Notes: generated by a model not told the origin, from the letters alone. A DNA stretch of 64,000 bases from CAVQRC01 sp963715045 (GCA_963715045.1 CAVQRC010000008.1:248001-312000), one strand, 5' to 3'. Numbered from the stretch's first letter, positions 51,934 through 61,757 are shown. Made by a program: numbers and translations.

Positions 51934-54009
51934 TCACCCGCGTTTCGGCCGTGGAACGTGGGTCCGACCCTTGCCGGTTCGACGTCGTTTGCGCGAGCCG
52001 GCATCCTCCTTCGCGGCGGCGACCACTGCCGCAACCGGCTCGCCCATCGATTCACGCATGTTCGTGATCCGGTCGCGAAGCGCTGCCGCACGCTCGAACT
52101 CCAGAGCTTCAGCGGCCTCGAGCATCTCTCCTTCCAGTTCCTGCAAATACTCTTCGGTGACGTATTGTTCCTCTTCCGTCCGTCCGACAGCCGCGTTCGC
52201 CTGGACGTGGGCGGCCGCGGCCGCTTCGATACCATTGTGAATCGCTTTGCGGATCGACTGAGGCGTAATGCCGTGCTTCCGATTGTACGCCTGTTGCAGG
52301 GCTCGACGGCGTTCGGTTTCGTCAATCGCCCGCTGCATCGAGTTGGTGACTTTGTCGGCGTACAGAGTGACCTTGGCATTGACGTTGCGGGCAGCGCGAC
52401 CGATCGTCTGCATCAAAGACGTTTCGCTGCGCAGGAATCCTTCCTTGTCGGCATCGAGAATCGCCACCAGTGAAACTTCCGGCAGATCGAGACCTTCCCG
52501 CAACAAGTTCACGCCGACGAGGGCCTCAAAGCGTCCTTCGCGGAGTTCGCGGAGATGCTCGACCCGTTCAAAGGCGTCGAGTTCGCTGTGCAGCCACTTG
52601 CATTTGACGCCTTGTTCGCACAGGTAGGTCGAGAGATCCTCGGCCAGTTTCTTCGTCAGCGTGGTCACCAGGACGCGTTCACCGGCAGCGGCGCGACTGC
52701 GGATCTGCTCGAGTAGATGCGGGACCTGGCCGCGCGCCGGCGAGATCTCGATTTCAGGGTCGAGCAACCCTGTCGGGCGGACGACCTGTTCCACCACTTC
52801 GCCGTGAGCGCGTTCCAGTTCGAAGTTGGCGGGCGTGGCGGAGACGTAAATCGCGGTCTGGAACCTCTCCAGCCACTCCTCGAACTTCAGCGGCCGGTTG
52901 TCGAGGGCGCTCGGCAGCCGGAATCCGTGTTCTACGAGCGTCGTCTTGCGGCTGCGGTCACCGGCATACATGGCTCCGATCTGGGGCACCGTGGCATGCG
53001 ATTCGTCGACCAGGAGCAGGAAATCCTTGGGGAAGAAGTCGAACAGCGTGTAGGGCGGCTCGCCCGCCTTCCGGCCCGAGAGCGGGCGGCTGTAGTTTTC
53101 GATCCCGGGGCAGTAGCCCATTTCCAGCATCATCTCGATATCGTACCGCGTACGCGCATTGAGACGTTGCGCCTCGAGCAGCTTGCCGACCGTCTTGAGC
53201 TGCTCCAGCCGGCCCGACAGCTCTTTGCGAATGTCATCGACGGCCCGCTCGATGCGCTCTTCGGGAAGTACGAAGTGTTTCGCCGGGTAGATGAAGAGCT
53301 GCGGTTCGTCGCTGATCGTTTCTCCACTCGTCGGGTTGATGATGCTGAGCCGCTCGACTTCGTCGCCCCAGAACTCGATGCGAAAGCCGAATTCCTCGTA
53401 GGAGGGCCAGATCTCGACACTGTCGCCGCGGACGCGAAAGCGGCCTCGTTGCGGGTCGGTGTCGTTGCGGTTGTATTGGATATCGATCAGCCGGGCCAGG
53501 ACGTCGTCGCGATCGACCTCATCGCCAACTTTCAGCGAGACCATCATCTCGCGATAGTCGTCCGGCGAACCCAGTCCATAAATACACGAGACGCTGGCGA
53601 CGACGATGACATCGCGACGGCTAACGAGTGAACTCGTGGTAGCGAGTCGTAGTCGGTCGATCTCTTCGTTGATCGACGCATCTTTTTCGATGTAGATATC
53701 GCGTTGCGGGATATACGCCTCGGGCTGATAGTAGTCGTAATAGCTGACGAAGTAGCTGACCGCATTGCGGGGGAAGAACGCCTTGAACTCGGAGTACAGC
53801 TGCGCTGCGAGGGTCTTGTTGTGGGAGAGAACCAGCGTCGGTTTCTGGACCGCCTGAATCACATTGGCCATCGTGAACGTCTTCCCCGATCCAGTGACCC
53901 CCATCAGGACCTGTTCTGACTTCCCGGCCTGGATGCCCTTCACGAGCGCCTCGATGGCCTGTGGCTGATCCCCGGCTGGCTCAAAGGGTCGGGCAAGTTG
54001 AAACTGCAT
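51934..54009 (-). CDS. uvrB: UvrABC excinuclease subunit B
   Basis: 691 residues, normal length. UvrB scans for bulky lesions with UvrA and then recruits UvrC in nucleotide excision repair. Walker A GVTGSGKT near 38-45, the beta-hairpin YYDYYQPEAYIP near 91-102, helicase motifs (LVDESH, VSATP, EGLDLPEVSLVAILDAD, TIGRAARN) and the C-terminal UVR domain (LEGEMLEAAEALEFERAAALRD) all show clearly. ATG at 54007-54009. It is a single gene, convergent with the small lipoprotein and 86 bases upstream of the comEA-like gene's stop. No LexA box was identified. Confidence 0.97.
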   Translation of the reverse strand: MQFQLARPFEPAGDQPQAIEALVKGIQAGKSEQVLMGVTGSGKTFTMANVIQAVQKPTLVLSHNKTLAAQLYSEFKAFFPRNAVSYFVSYYDYYQPEAYIPQRDIYIEKDASINEEIDRLRLATTSSLVSRRDVIVVASVSCIYGLGSPDDYREMMVSLKVGDEVDRDDVLARLIDIQYNRNDTDPQRGRFRVRGDSVEIWPSYEEFGFRIEFWGDEVERLSIINPTSGETISDEPQLFIYPAKHFVLPEERIERAVDDIRKELSGRLEQLKTVGKLLEAQRLNARTRYDIEMMLEMGYCPGIENYSRPLSGRKAGEPPYTLFDFFPKDFLLLVDESHATVPQIGAMYAGDRSRKTTLVEHGFRLPSALDNRPLKFEEWLERFQTAIYVSATPANFELERAHGEVVEQVVRPTGLLDPEIEISPARGQVPHLLEQIRSRAAAGERVLVTTLTKKLAEDLSTYLCEQGVKCKWLHSELDAFERVEHLRELREGRFEALVGVNLLREGLDLPEVSLVAILDADKEGFLRSETSLMQTIGRAARNVNAKVTLYADKVTNSMQRAIDETERRRALQQAYNRKHGITPQSIRKAIHNGIEAAAAAHVQANAAVGRTEEEQYVTEEYLQELEGEMLEAAEALEFERAAALRDRITNMRESMGEPVAAVVAAAKEDAGSRKRRRTGKGRTHVPRPKRG

Positions 54010-54095
54010 TGATCAATCCGCCTTGTTGGTGGCGACGCTGGCGAAATAGAAGTGGCAGGCGAGTGGTCTGGCTGCCGCGGAGGTGTGCGTCGCAT

Positions 54096-54464
54096 TCAGG
54101 GAAATGGCAGCAGATAGGGGCAGATCGTCTCGAGCGTGCGAGGGCCAATGCCGTTGACGCGATCAAGATCGGCATGACTTCGAAACGGGCCGTGAGCCGT
54201 GCGATACGCGACGATTCGTTTCGCCAGCATCTCGCCGACGTCGGGAAGCTGTGCTAGTTCCGGCCACGGGGCCTCGTTGATATCCACCCGAAAGGCGAAC
54301 TCGCGAGGCTCCGCATGTTCGATGTGAATCAACCGTCCCCGATCACCGCCGACTTTGATCCAGTAGGCCAACAGGGCCACTACCGCCGCAGCGACCATCG
54401 TGGCGACGGCAATCTGGTCGGCTCGGCTCAACAACTCGCTGGATTCTGTTCGGGCCCGCGGCAT
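54096..54464 (-). CDS. ComEA-like helix-hairpin-helix protein with membrane anchor
   Basis: From ATG 54,464, 122 residues. One transmembrane helix (IAVATMVAAAVVALLAYW, about 20-37) is followed by a ComEA-type HhH domain: VDINEAPWPELAQLPDVGEMLAKRIVAYR and DLDRVNGIGPRTLETICPYL. In competence, ComEA binds incoming DNA at the membrane; other HhH proteins of this shape bind DNA generally. No other com gene is present here, so a competence role is not shown. The TTG extension upstream is not used. It is on the same strand as uvrB, 86 bases upstream of its start. Confidence 0.82.
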   Translation of the reverse strand: MPRARTESSELLSRADQIAVATMVAAAVVALLAYWIKVGGDRGRLIHIEHAEPREFAFRVDINEAPWPELAQLPDVGEMLAKRIVAYRTAHGPFRSHADLDRVNGIGPRTLETICPYLLPFP

Positions 54465-54656
54465 TGCCTGTTGTTCCTGACCGTGCAATCATTCCGCCTT
54501 GCCACGTCGTGCGAAGCGACCGGTCATTATTCTCGATCTGGGTGGTCGCGACCAGGAATCCCGGTGAACGAATTCGTACTGGAGAGTTTCCCCGGCAATC
54601 GCAGTTCCCAGCGAACACATGCTTCCCCGCCCGCAAACGGCATACGTCATACCGCC

Positions 54657-55577
54657 ATGGCCAACGAATTCCGACAGTCCCGCTGGTGCGACGCGGTTGC
54701 CCGGCAAGCCCAACGGATCGCGGCCTGGGCCGCCGAAGAAGACCTCGGTGGCCTTGCCGACTGGACGACTAACGCCCTGATCGACGAATCCGCACGAAGC
54801 ACGGCGAACCTGGTTTCCCGGCAGCCGGGCAGGATCGCCGGACTGGCCGCGATCCCGGTCATGCTCGCCACGTGGGAAGTTCCGATTCGGTTCGAGGGCC
54901 AGATGAACGACGGTGACGCCGTGGCGGCGGGAGGTTGTCTAGGCACCCTTTGCGGTCCCACGCGGACGGTCCTGATCTATGAACGACCGCTATTGAACCT
55001 TATCTCCCGGTTATCGGGGATCGCCACATTTACGGCAGAGATGGTCGCGAAGGTGCGGGACACCGGGGTCGCCGTCTATGACACGCGGAAGACGACTCCG
55101 GGCTACCGCCACTTGGAGAAGTACGCGGTTCACTGCGGAGGAGGACACAATCACCGGACGGGTTTGTTCGACGCGATCTTGATCAAGGACAATCACCTCG
55201 CGGCAAGTGGACTCCAAGATACTCCAGAACAGGCGGTCCGCCGTGCACGAGGCTACTTGGCGAGCCAACCGACTGCGTCTTCGGTGCAGATTGTCGAGAT
55301 CGAAGTCGATTCGCTGGAGCAACTGCGGCGGGTCTTGCCGGAGGGCCCGGACATCGTCCTGCTCGACAATTTCTCGATCGCCGAACTAACTGCCGCCGCG
55401 GCGTACCGTCAGGCAAACGCGCCGCACTGCATCCTCGAGGCATCGGGTGGCGTGGACCGCAAGACGATCGCTGCCATTGCGACAACGGGCGTTGATCGGA
55501 TCTCGTGTGGTGCATTAACGCATTCGGCCAAATGGCTCGACATCGGCCTGGACTGGAATTGGGACCGCTCCGAGTGA
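54657..55577 (+). CDS. nadC: nicotinate-nucleotide pyrophosphorylase (carboxylating)
   Basis: 306 residues from ATG 54,657. It forms nicotinate mononucleotide from quinolinate and PRPP in NAD synthesis. Family blocks are present: EDLGGLADWTT, GPTRTVLIYERPLLNLISRLSGIAT, YDTRKTTPGYRHLEKYAV, CGGGHNHRTGLFDAILIKDNH, IVEIEVDSLEQLRRVL, DIVLLDNF, ILEASGGVD, and ISCGALTHSAKWLDIGLD. Long in-frame sequence upstream of 54,657 is non-coding in character. It stands alone; nadA and nadB are not nearby in this window. Confidence 0.95.
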   Translation: MANEFRQSRWCDAVARQAQRIAAWAAEEDLGGLADWTTNALIDESARSTANLVSRQPGRIAGLAAIPVMLATWEVPIRFEGQMNDGDAVAAGGCLGTLCGPTRTVLIYERPLLNLISRLSGIATFTAEMVAKVRDTGVAVYDTRKTTPGYRHLEKYAVHCGGGHNHRTGLFDAILIKDNHLAASGLQDTPEQAVRRARGYLASQPTASSVQIVEIEVDSLEQLRRVLPEGPDIVLLDNFSIAELTAAAAYRQANAPHCILEASGGVDRKTIAAIATTGVDRISCGALTHSAKWLDIGLDWNWDRSE

Positions 55578-55804
55578 ATCGGCATGGCGCTGGGAATTGC
55601 TCGATTCGGGTTGTCTTTTCGAAACAAGCGGAATCGGGACGACGCCTGGAGTTGGTTTTCGTCATCAGCGACTTCACGAAATACCCCACTTCGAAGTGAT
55701 TCTCCACCAAAACGGGTTTGCGCCCTGGCTTTCGGATTGACACGAAAAGGTCCCGACCTAAGTTTCCGATGAATCGCCACCTTGGGGAGGGGTGCGGTTC
55801 ACAT

Positions 55805-55863
55805 GACGCGGCGGGATGCTGGGAGCAAGAGGGGACCCCGCCGCGTCTTTTTTCGTTTCTGCC
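55805..55863 (+). terminator. strong rho-independent terminator
   Basis: GACGCGGCGGG / CCCGCCGCGTC arms with a 28-base interior, followed by TTTTTTC. About 230 bases after nadC; it ends a longer transcript or a separate small RNA. Confidence 0.85.
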
Positions 55864-56092
55864 CGCCAATCTGGCGATCTCCACCCCGCCCAAAAGACTT
55901 CGCCCAAGAGGCCTCCGGCCGCGTTTCCGAACGCGTTACGCCCACTCGGAGACGTGCTCCAGGTGCGTTGTCGGGTCGTCGAACGGATACCGGGACCGAT
56001 GCCACTCGTACAATCAGAGCGGCCCGCGGACGCATGGATTTCCCTGGAGATACGATTTTCGGGAAAACTTCCCCGCAAAGCGTTCCTTTTCG

Positions 56093-56121
56093 TTGACACC
56101 CCCGGATAGCCCCGCTACGAT
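56093..56121 (+). promoter_or_regulatory. near-consensus sigma-70 promoter
   Basis: TTGACA at 56,093-56,098, a 17-base spacer and TACGAT at 56,116-56,121. It is the best promoter match I see in the window. The transcript would start near 56,128 and run about 580 bases to the PEP-CTERM gene at 56,711, or encode something shorter in between. Confidence 0.6.
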
Positions 56122-56197
56122 GACGCGTACATGCCTGGGGATTTCCCCAGAGATTCTATCTTCAAACATCCCGAATTGAACGAATTGGAGCGGACTC

Positions 56198-56257
56198 ATG
56201 AGTGTCAGACCGGTGGCAGGCGAGGAAACTCGCAGCCGCAGGAGAGACATTCGGTGA
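56198..56257 (+). CDS. possible 19-codon leader ORF
   Basis: ATG 56,198 after TTGGAG, stop TGA 56,255-56,257; arginine-rich (ETRSRRRDIR). It lies downstream of the strong promoter and before a T-rich stretch (CTTCTTTTTTGG). It may be a leader peptide or chance. Confidence 0.25.
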   Translation: MSVRPVAGEETRSRRRDIR

Positions 56258-56710
56258 GTTGAGCTCCTTCTTTTTTGGTCTTCGGGGGCCATTCAACCCA
56301 GCTGATCCCCATCGGATTCAGAGGTTGATTTCCTGATCCATCAAGTGAAGGTTTCCCGTTCCGGCGGGAAGGCAATTCCCGCTTGAACTTTTCGGCGGCA
56401 CGACGGCTGGCAGGTTGAATCCAGGAAACTGACCCTTTCCCGGATCCGAATCCGGCCGACGTACGACCCTCTCGCTACCTTCTCACCGGTCTTCCTCCGA
56501 GCGTTCTTCGCGTCTTCCCAGGCGACGGCAGAACGGCTCTCAGGCGTCGCTGCAGACGCCATCCAATTTCGTGCTGCCAGTGCGGCCTCGTTTGAAGGGC
56601 TTTCTGGCGGCTGACTACCCCAACCGCGATGCGTCCATTCGGCCTCGCGAACAACTGCGCACCCGTTATGCGCATTGGCCGGCGAACGCAAGAGACCGAG
56701 GAAACCACCT

Positions 56711-57487
56711 ATGAACGTCTACAAGGCTCTACTCCCTGCTTTTCTTCTCCCGCTCGCCTTGGCTTGTACGGCAACCGCGAATCCAATTCGCGGTGACTAC
56801 ACGATCAAGATCAGTTCGAAGGAAGCCCTGCTCGAATTCCCGGGCGATCCCGACGTCGACCTCCTGGCGATGTGGGACGATCCCCTGCAACGGATCGCCG
56901 CCCGGAACATGCCCTGGATCGAGCTCACGAACAATCAAGATGCCGATGCGCCAATCACCCGATTCACGATGACGATTGGCGACGCGATCAAAGCCCACTT
57001 CTCCGACAACAAGTTCGGAAATCTGATCATGGAGAGCGAAACAGACTCGCCTGGAGTCTCGCTGACCGCATCGCTCCTGGGCGGCAGTGACGACACGCTG
57101 GTCATTGAAATTGTCGGCCTGGACCCGGGAAAAACCGCCCGATTTCGTGTCGATCTGGCCCCCAACGACCCCAATGCATTCGCTCGTCCAGACTTCCGGA
57201 CGGTGTTCTTCCAAATGAACGGCAACGACACATCCGACAACTCGGACTTCATCGTTCGCTATGAGAACGACCAGACAAACATGGAACTCGAAATGACGAG
57301 CGAGTTGCCCGACTTCGAGGTTGACGCGCCGATTTACACAGAAAACATCGTACGGCCGCACTACGTCATGGAGCCGGTTCTCGTTTTCGAAATCACGGAT
57401 GCGGTGCCCGAGCCGGGCGGGATGGCGTGTCTGCTGGCAGCTTTGCTGGGCCCCGCTCTGACCGCCCGACGTCGCCTGGCGGCATGA
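56711..57487 (+). CDS. PEP-CTERM secreted protein
   Basis: 258 residues from ATG 56,711. Signal peptide (MNVYKALLPAFLLPLALACTATA). The body is beta-rich and acidic (LEFPGDPDVDLLAMWDDP; ITRFTMTIGDAIKAHFSDNKFG; IVGLDPGKTARFRVDLAPNDP), of no known enzyme family. It ends VPEPGGMACLLAALLGPALTARRRLAA, a PEP-CTERM sorting signal with the VPEP motif, a helix and a basic tail. There is no dockerin here, unlike the other PEP-CTERM genes in the window. Export is by Sec, and an exosortase elsewhere presumably processes it. Confidence 0.85.
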   Translation: MNVYKALLPAFLLPLALACTATANPIRGDYTIKISSKEALLEFPGDPDVDLLAMWDDPLQRIAARNMPWIELTNNQDADAPITRFTMTIGDAIKAHFSDNKFGNLIMESETDSPGVSLTASLLGGSDDTLVIEIVGLDPGKTARFRVDLAPNDPNAFARPDFRTVFFQMNGNDTSDNSDFIVRYENDQTNMELEMTSELPDFEVDAPIYTENIVRPHYVMEPVLVFEITDAVPEPGGMACLLAALLGPALTARRRLAA

Positions 57488-58374
57488 GCGGGTAAGTTCG
57501 CCCTCCGACCGCTGGGGGATCGGAGGTGCGTTACGCGGTGAGAGAGGTGCTGATTACGTGCGCCGTTAGCCGGGCAAGACGGCCGGCGACGGGCCGGCAC
57601 CCAATGACAGGCTTATCGCGCAAGGCGGCGATTGGGAGTACTAACCGGACGAGGAGAGATGCGAGATATGATCCGATTCTTCGAGGAGATGGGGGGGGCG
57701 ACTGCGGAAGGAAGTCACCGCAGGCGACCGCCGACCAGAACGGCCAGATGCATGCAACGACCAAGTCGCACCCGCAAACGCTACCGCCGCCCGAAACGCC
57801 TGTCGCGACTCCGCAAGATGCGGTACGGACCATGCCGGTCGAGAGTGTGGTAGTTCGATCCGGCCAGATTACGAAAACCGCCCGATGAGGCACTCAGTTC
57901 AAGCGTAGAAACGAGTCAGGGGGAAGAGCAAACGGCAATTCATCCGTCGGGGTAGTGACGGTCGCCGGTTCGCTCTGCAAGCACCCGCAACGCGAGTTGC
58001 ATGTCCAGCCTTGGCTGGCTGCGAGACCGGTCTGTTTGGGATGTCCGCGCCGAACAGGGGTCAACCGGTCCACGTTGCGCGTGCTTGCGACCCCGACTCG
58101 GCCGGGTCGCCCGGCCCCCCCGGCCGGACTCTGACGGCCGCGGCAACTCTGACGGTTATTCGGAAAAAGACCGAAGAGCCGATTCTAACAATACCGATCA
58201 TCAGGTATGCCCGGCCACCTAAACGGATCGAACCGTCTGTAGGGTTGGGGACAGGTGGATTGCCATAAGAAGCAGCCTGCCGAACCGTTCCGCTCGTCGT
58301 AAAGACCATGCGGCAGGAGATTGGCCTGTCGCCTCGACAGAGACAGTTCTAACATTCCAACGGGGGAATCAAGG
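57488..58374. other. intergenic region
   Basis: 887 bases. A hairpin CCTCCGA / TCGGAGG near 57,500-57,525 follows the PEP-CTERM gene. A short frame from ATG 57,659 runs into a run of eight G at about 57,689 and then into a neighbouring frame ending at 57,888; together they look weakly protein-like (MIRFFEEMGG, then TPVATPQDAVRTMPVES), but I do not regard this as a supported gene. Confidence 0.45.
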
Positions 58375-59547
58375 ATGAGATCCTTTCTTGGGGGATTCGG
58401 CTGCGCAGTCTTGAGCTTCGCGCTGGCCATCGCTTCCCAACACGCCGTCGCTCAGGCGCCGGGGCAATTGCCGTCCGACTACGTGTTCTATGACGTGGGG
58501 ACAGCCAATCACGCGGCCGAACCGCCCGAAACGGTGCACCTCGGGCAGCCGATGGCGGAGATGCCCTGCGATTGCGGCAACTGCGCTACCTGCACAGCCA
58601 GTTGGGGAGCCGCAGGCCCGGTTGGTGGACGCCGCGGGCAGTGGTTCGTCGGTGGGGAATACCTGAATGTCCGAGCCAACTTCAGCGACGCGACCGCGTT
58701 TCTGGCCCGCGATTTTGCCAACTTTGTCGACACTTTCGAGCAGTACCAGTTCGATTATCAGTCGTCTTACCGCTTTTACGGCGGTTACCGCCTCTGCGAT
58801 TGTTGCGGCGAAGTTCGTTTCACCTTCACCCGCTTTCAAAGCGACGGGACCGCTCAGAGCCCGGCCGCAAACGCCAATAACCAGTACCTTGGCCCGCTCG
58901 AGACAATCGCGGTCGTCAACGGTGACTTCCTGCAGGGTTCCGCTTCGGTCGACGTCAAATCCTACGATCTGGACTTTGCCCGGACCATTCCCCTTGGCTC
59001 CGACTTCTGCGGTAGCTGTGATGGCTGCTGTGACCCCTGCTGGTGCCCGGCGTGGGACCTGCAATGGTTCGGAGGAGTTCGCTTCGCCGACGTCAGCTGG
59101 GATCGGGTGATGCGTTCGCGGAGCAGTGCCAACGCACTCCGACGGAGCGCCCATACGAGAATGGACTTCGACGGGGCGGGGGCTCGGATCGGGTTGCAGG
59201 GGCGCCGGTACATTGGCCGCCGCGGCCTGGCCAGCGTCTATGCCAAGGGGGAACTCTCCGTTCTGCTCGGCGATGTCAACTACACGACCACGAGCACCGA
59301 CGCTGCGAATCCTGGGGTCGTACCGGTCAGGCGGGCGAGTTTCACCCGCATCATTCCGGTGACCGATATCGAAGTTGGTGGATCGCTTCACCTCTCCCGG
59401 GCGACGGTTTCGGCCGGCTACCTGTTCTCTGCCTGGCATGACCTTGGCATGGGCGACTGGTACGACTACGGTATTCAGCTCAACTACGACGATGCCAATA
59501 TCCTTGGCTTTGACGGGTACTTCATTCGAGCGGAAGTCGCCTACTAG
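58375..59547 (+). CDS. outer-membrane beta-barrel protein, cysteine-rich
   Basis: 390 residues from ATG 58,375 (AAGG just upstream). Signal peptide (FLGGFGCAVLSFALAIASQHAVA). The mature protein has alternating aromatic/polar strands and ends in YFIRAEVAY, an aromatic C-terminus typical of outer-membrane barrels. Cysteine clusters are striking: CDCGNCATC, LCDCCGEV and CGSCDGCCDPCWC. The pattern WFVGGEYLNVRANF, YRFYGGYRL, GGVRFADVSW fits the BBP7/Lpg1974-like planctomycete barrel family. The cysteines may form extracellular disulfide loops. Function is likely a porin or structural barrel; not established. Confidence 0.82.
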   Translation: MRSFLGGFGCAVLSFALAIASQHAVAQAPGQLPSDYVFYDVGTANHAAEPPETVHLGQPMAEMPCDCGNCATCTASWGAAGPVGGRRGQWFVGGEYLNVRANFSDATAFLARDFANFVDTFEQYQFDYQSSYRFYGGYRLCDCCGEVRFTFTRFQSDGTAQSPAANANNQYLGPLETIAVVNGDFLQGSASVDVKSYDLDFARTIPLGSDFCGSCDGCCDPCWCPAWDLQWFGGVRFADVSWDRVMRSRSSANALRRSAHTRMDFDGAGARIGLQGRRYIGRRGLASVYAKGELSVLLGDVNYTTTSTDAANPGVVPVRRASFTRIIPVTDIEVGGSLHLSRATVSAGYLFSAWHDLGMGDWYDYGIQLNYDDANILGFDGYFIRAEVAY

Positions 59548-59853
59548 TCGCGGCTGAAAGCGTGGCACTGACGTGAGCAAACCGCAGCGGGCCCGTTCGC
59601 GCGATGGCGAGCGGGCCTCGCTCCATTCTGCGAGCGGTCGTCGCGGCTTTTCGGCGCAACTGGCGACGAAGCGAACCTTCCCGCCTCGCGGCGTCCCGCC
59701 ACATCTTGCCCAGCCCCTACCGTCCTTCGATCGTTCGTGGTCGCCAAAGTCATCGCTACCAACAAGGCTGCACCTCGTGGGTGCTCCTGGCCGATTGCTT
59801 AGAGTGAGCCCCCCGCGCCTCGACTGAAGCTTTCTCCCGCAGGGACCCTACTG
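59548..59853. other. intergenic region
   Basis: 306 bases. GGCCCGTTCG / CGAGCGGGCC around 59,587-59,617 could be a terminator for the barrel gene but lacks a T-run. No gene supported. Confidence 0.4.
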
Positions 59854-60039
59854 ATGAACGACACTGCTGCCGCCGCGAAGTTGGCCGATTTGGAAGCCCG
59901 CCAGGATCGCCTGCTCGAGGAACTTCGCGACCTCAACCATCGGATCGAATCGGCGTTGCGAGAACTGACTCCAACTCAAGAGGCACCGATCGAAACACCA
60001 GCGGGTTGGATCGGGCAGGATGTGGCTGTCTCGTCGTAA
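59854..60039 (+). CDS. small coiled-coil protein
   Basis: 61 residues from ATG 59,854. The N-terminal 40 residues are a strong coiled coil (KLADLEARQDRLLEELRDLNHRIESALREL), resembling SlyX-like or cell-division accessory peptides. AGGGACCC lies upstream, a weak ribosome site. It is convergent with the UbiB-type gene, 17 bases between stops. No family is certain. Confidence 0.6.
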   Translation: MNDTAAAAKLADLEARQDRLLEELRDLNHRIESALRELTPTQEAPIETPAGWIGQDVAVSS

Positions 60040-60056
60040 TCGATTGACGGGCGTGA

Positions 60057-61710
60057 TCACTCGCGACGGTCCAGATGGCCTGACTTGTTGATTGCCCTGA
60101 GCAATCGGAGGCCCAAAGCGACAGCAACCGTGCAGCCGACCGCGCCGGGGATCGAGATTCCATGAAACTCGCCAATTCCGCGGCTCACCAGCAGTGAGGA
60201 TCCAAGGAACAAGGCGCTGGCGAGCATCCCCAGCACGAGTCGATTGACCGACGGTTCCAGGCCGCGGTGGTCGAGGTGCACATCGAACTTGCCGCGCTGA
60301 ACCTGCTGCAAAATGTCGCGTATCCGCCGCGGCAGCATTTCGGCGAGCTGCTCGAGTTCGAAAAAAATCTTGCGGAGCTTCTTGACCTGCCGGCCCGGCG
60401 ACATCCGCCGCATCCAGATCCGATGCTGATACGGCTGCAGGACCTCCATCAGGCTGAATCCCGGTTCCAGCAGCCGCCCTGTGCCTTCGAGCATCACCAG
60501 GACTTTCAATAGCATGCCCAGCGACGAGGGAATCACGATTCGGTAGCGGCGAATGATCTCGACCATGTCACTGAGCGCACCACTCAGATCGAAGTTCTGT
60601 ACCGGCTGGCTGGCGTAGTGGGCCACGAAGTCCGCCAGATCGACGGAAAGGCCGGACTCGTCCAGATCGGCAGGGGTGGCTCCGATGCGAGTCACGAGCG
60701 ACACGAGTTGTCCGGCATCCTCGGCGACGATCGCCGCGAGGATATCTTCCAGGCTCTCGCGGAGCGACTCTTCCAGACGGCCGACCATGCCAAAGTCAAT
60801 CAGTCCGATGACGCCGTCCGGCATCAGCAGGAAATTGCCGGGGTGCGGATCGGCGTGATAGACGCCATGAGTAAAAATCATCTCGAGAAAGATTTCCGCA
60901 CCACGTCGGGCAACGAGTCCCAGATCAACGTCGCCATTGCAACCGGCGAGTGATCGGATCGAACGGCCTTCGAGCAGCTCCATCGTGAGTACGCGACATG
61001 TGGAGAGATCGGGATAGGTCTGCGGAATCTTGACGTAGGGGCGATCGGCGAAGTCGCGGCCGAAATGCTGAAGGTTGCGTTCCTCGCGACCAAAGTCGAG
61101 CTCGCGGCGCAGCGCGCTGGAACTCGGCGACGGTCGCACGGGGTCGGTACTGGGCCATCTCGGGCAAGCGCTCGGCAAGCTGGGCGAGCCCCATCAGGAT
61201 GTCCAGATCGATATCAACTTGCCGTTGGATACCGCGATGTTGCACCTTGATGACGACCTCTTCGCCCGACTTCAACCGGGCCCGGTGCACCTGCCCGATC
61301 GAAGCCGAGGCCAGGGGCACATCGTTGAAGTGGTCGAACAGTTCCTCCACGCTCTGGCCAAGTTCCTGCTCGATCGTCTCGCGTACGACTTCGACAGGAT
61401 CGGACGGCACTTCGCGTTGAAGCTGCGACAACTCTTCCGCCATCGCGAATCCGACCTGGTCGGGCCGCGTGCTGAGAATCTGCCCCAACTTGATGAACGT
61501 CGGCCCTAATTCCTCGAGGGCGAGCCGCACGCGCGTTTCGCGGCTCAGAGCAGAGAGCGACTCTCCTTCGCGATTTCGGAACAGCCCCTTGGCGATCGTG
61601 AGGTCGAACCGGCTGATCCAGCCAGCCAGACCGTATTTGCTGAGTGTTGAGAGGATTTCACCCCAGCGATTGACGTTCCGATAAATCTGGGGGATCGAGG
61701 AGATTTTCAT
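60057..61710 (-). pseudogene. UbiB/ABC1-type atypical kinase, frame-broken
   Basis: N-terminal frame (61,710 to about 61,115): ELGPTFIKLGQILSTRPD with the KxGQ motif, ASIGQVHRARLKSGEEVVIKVQ with the conserved Lys. C-terminal frame (about 61,115 to 60,057): ELDFGREERNLQHF, HADPHPGNFLL, GLIDFGMVG, and a two-helix membrane tail (ALFLGSSLLVSRGIG, VGCTVAVALGLRLL). One extra base in CAGCGCGCTG near 61,110-61,120 separates the two; removal gives FQRLRRELDFG. UbiB supports quinone or lipid metabolism; in a menaquinone organism a lipid role is likely. Span 1,654 bases, 551 codons plus one. Confidence 0.85.
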
Positions 61711-61757
61711 GGACGCGTCCGGCTCGCTCCGGGCGAATGTGGGGCACCACCATCAGT

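Larger units (their letters stand above)
55578..56710. other. long intergenic region with a promoter, terminator and leader
   Basis: 1.1 kb with no gene I can support. Contents: a strong terminator at 55,805-55,863 about 230 bases after nadC, a near-consensus promoter at 56,093-56,121, and a short 19-codon frame at 56,198-56,257 after an A/G-rich stretch. The 230-base space between nadC and its terminator has no protein-like frame and could encode a small RNA. Confidence 0.55.

Noticed and set aside
57526..57888. Possible small gene around the eight-G run
   Set aside because: The two halves are in different frames and neither shows a recognisable motif; kept only as a note on the gap.
14540..61130. 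Programmed frameshifting in the broken genes
   Set aside because: The shift sites share no slippery heptamer or stop-codon context, and one gene (metzincin) shifts in the opposite direction.
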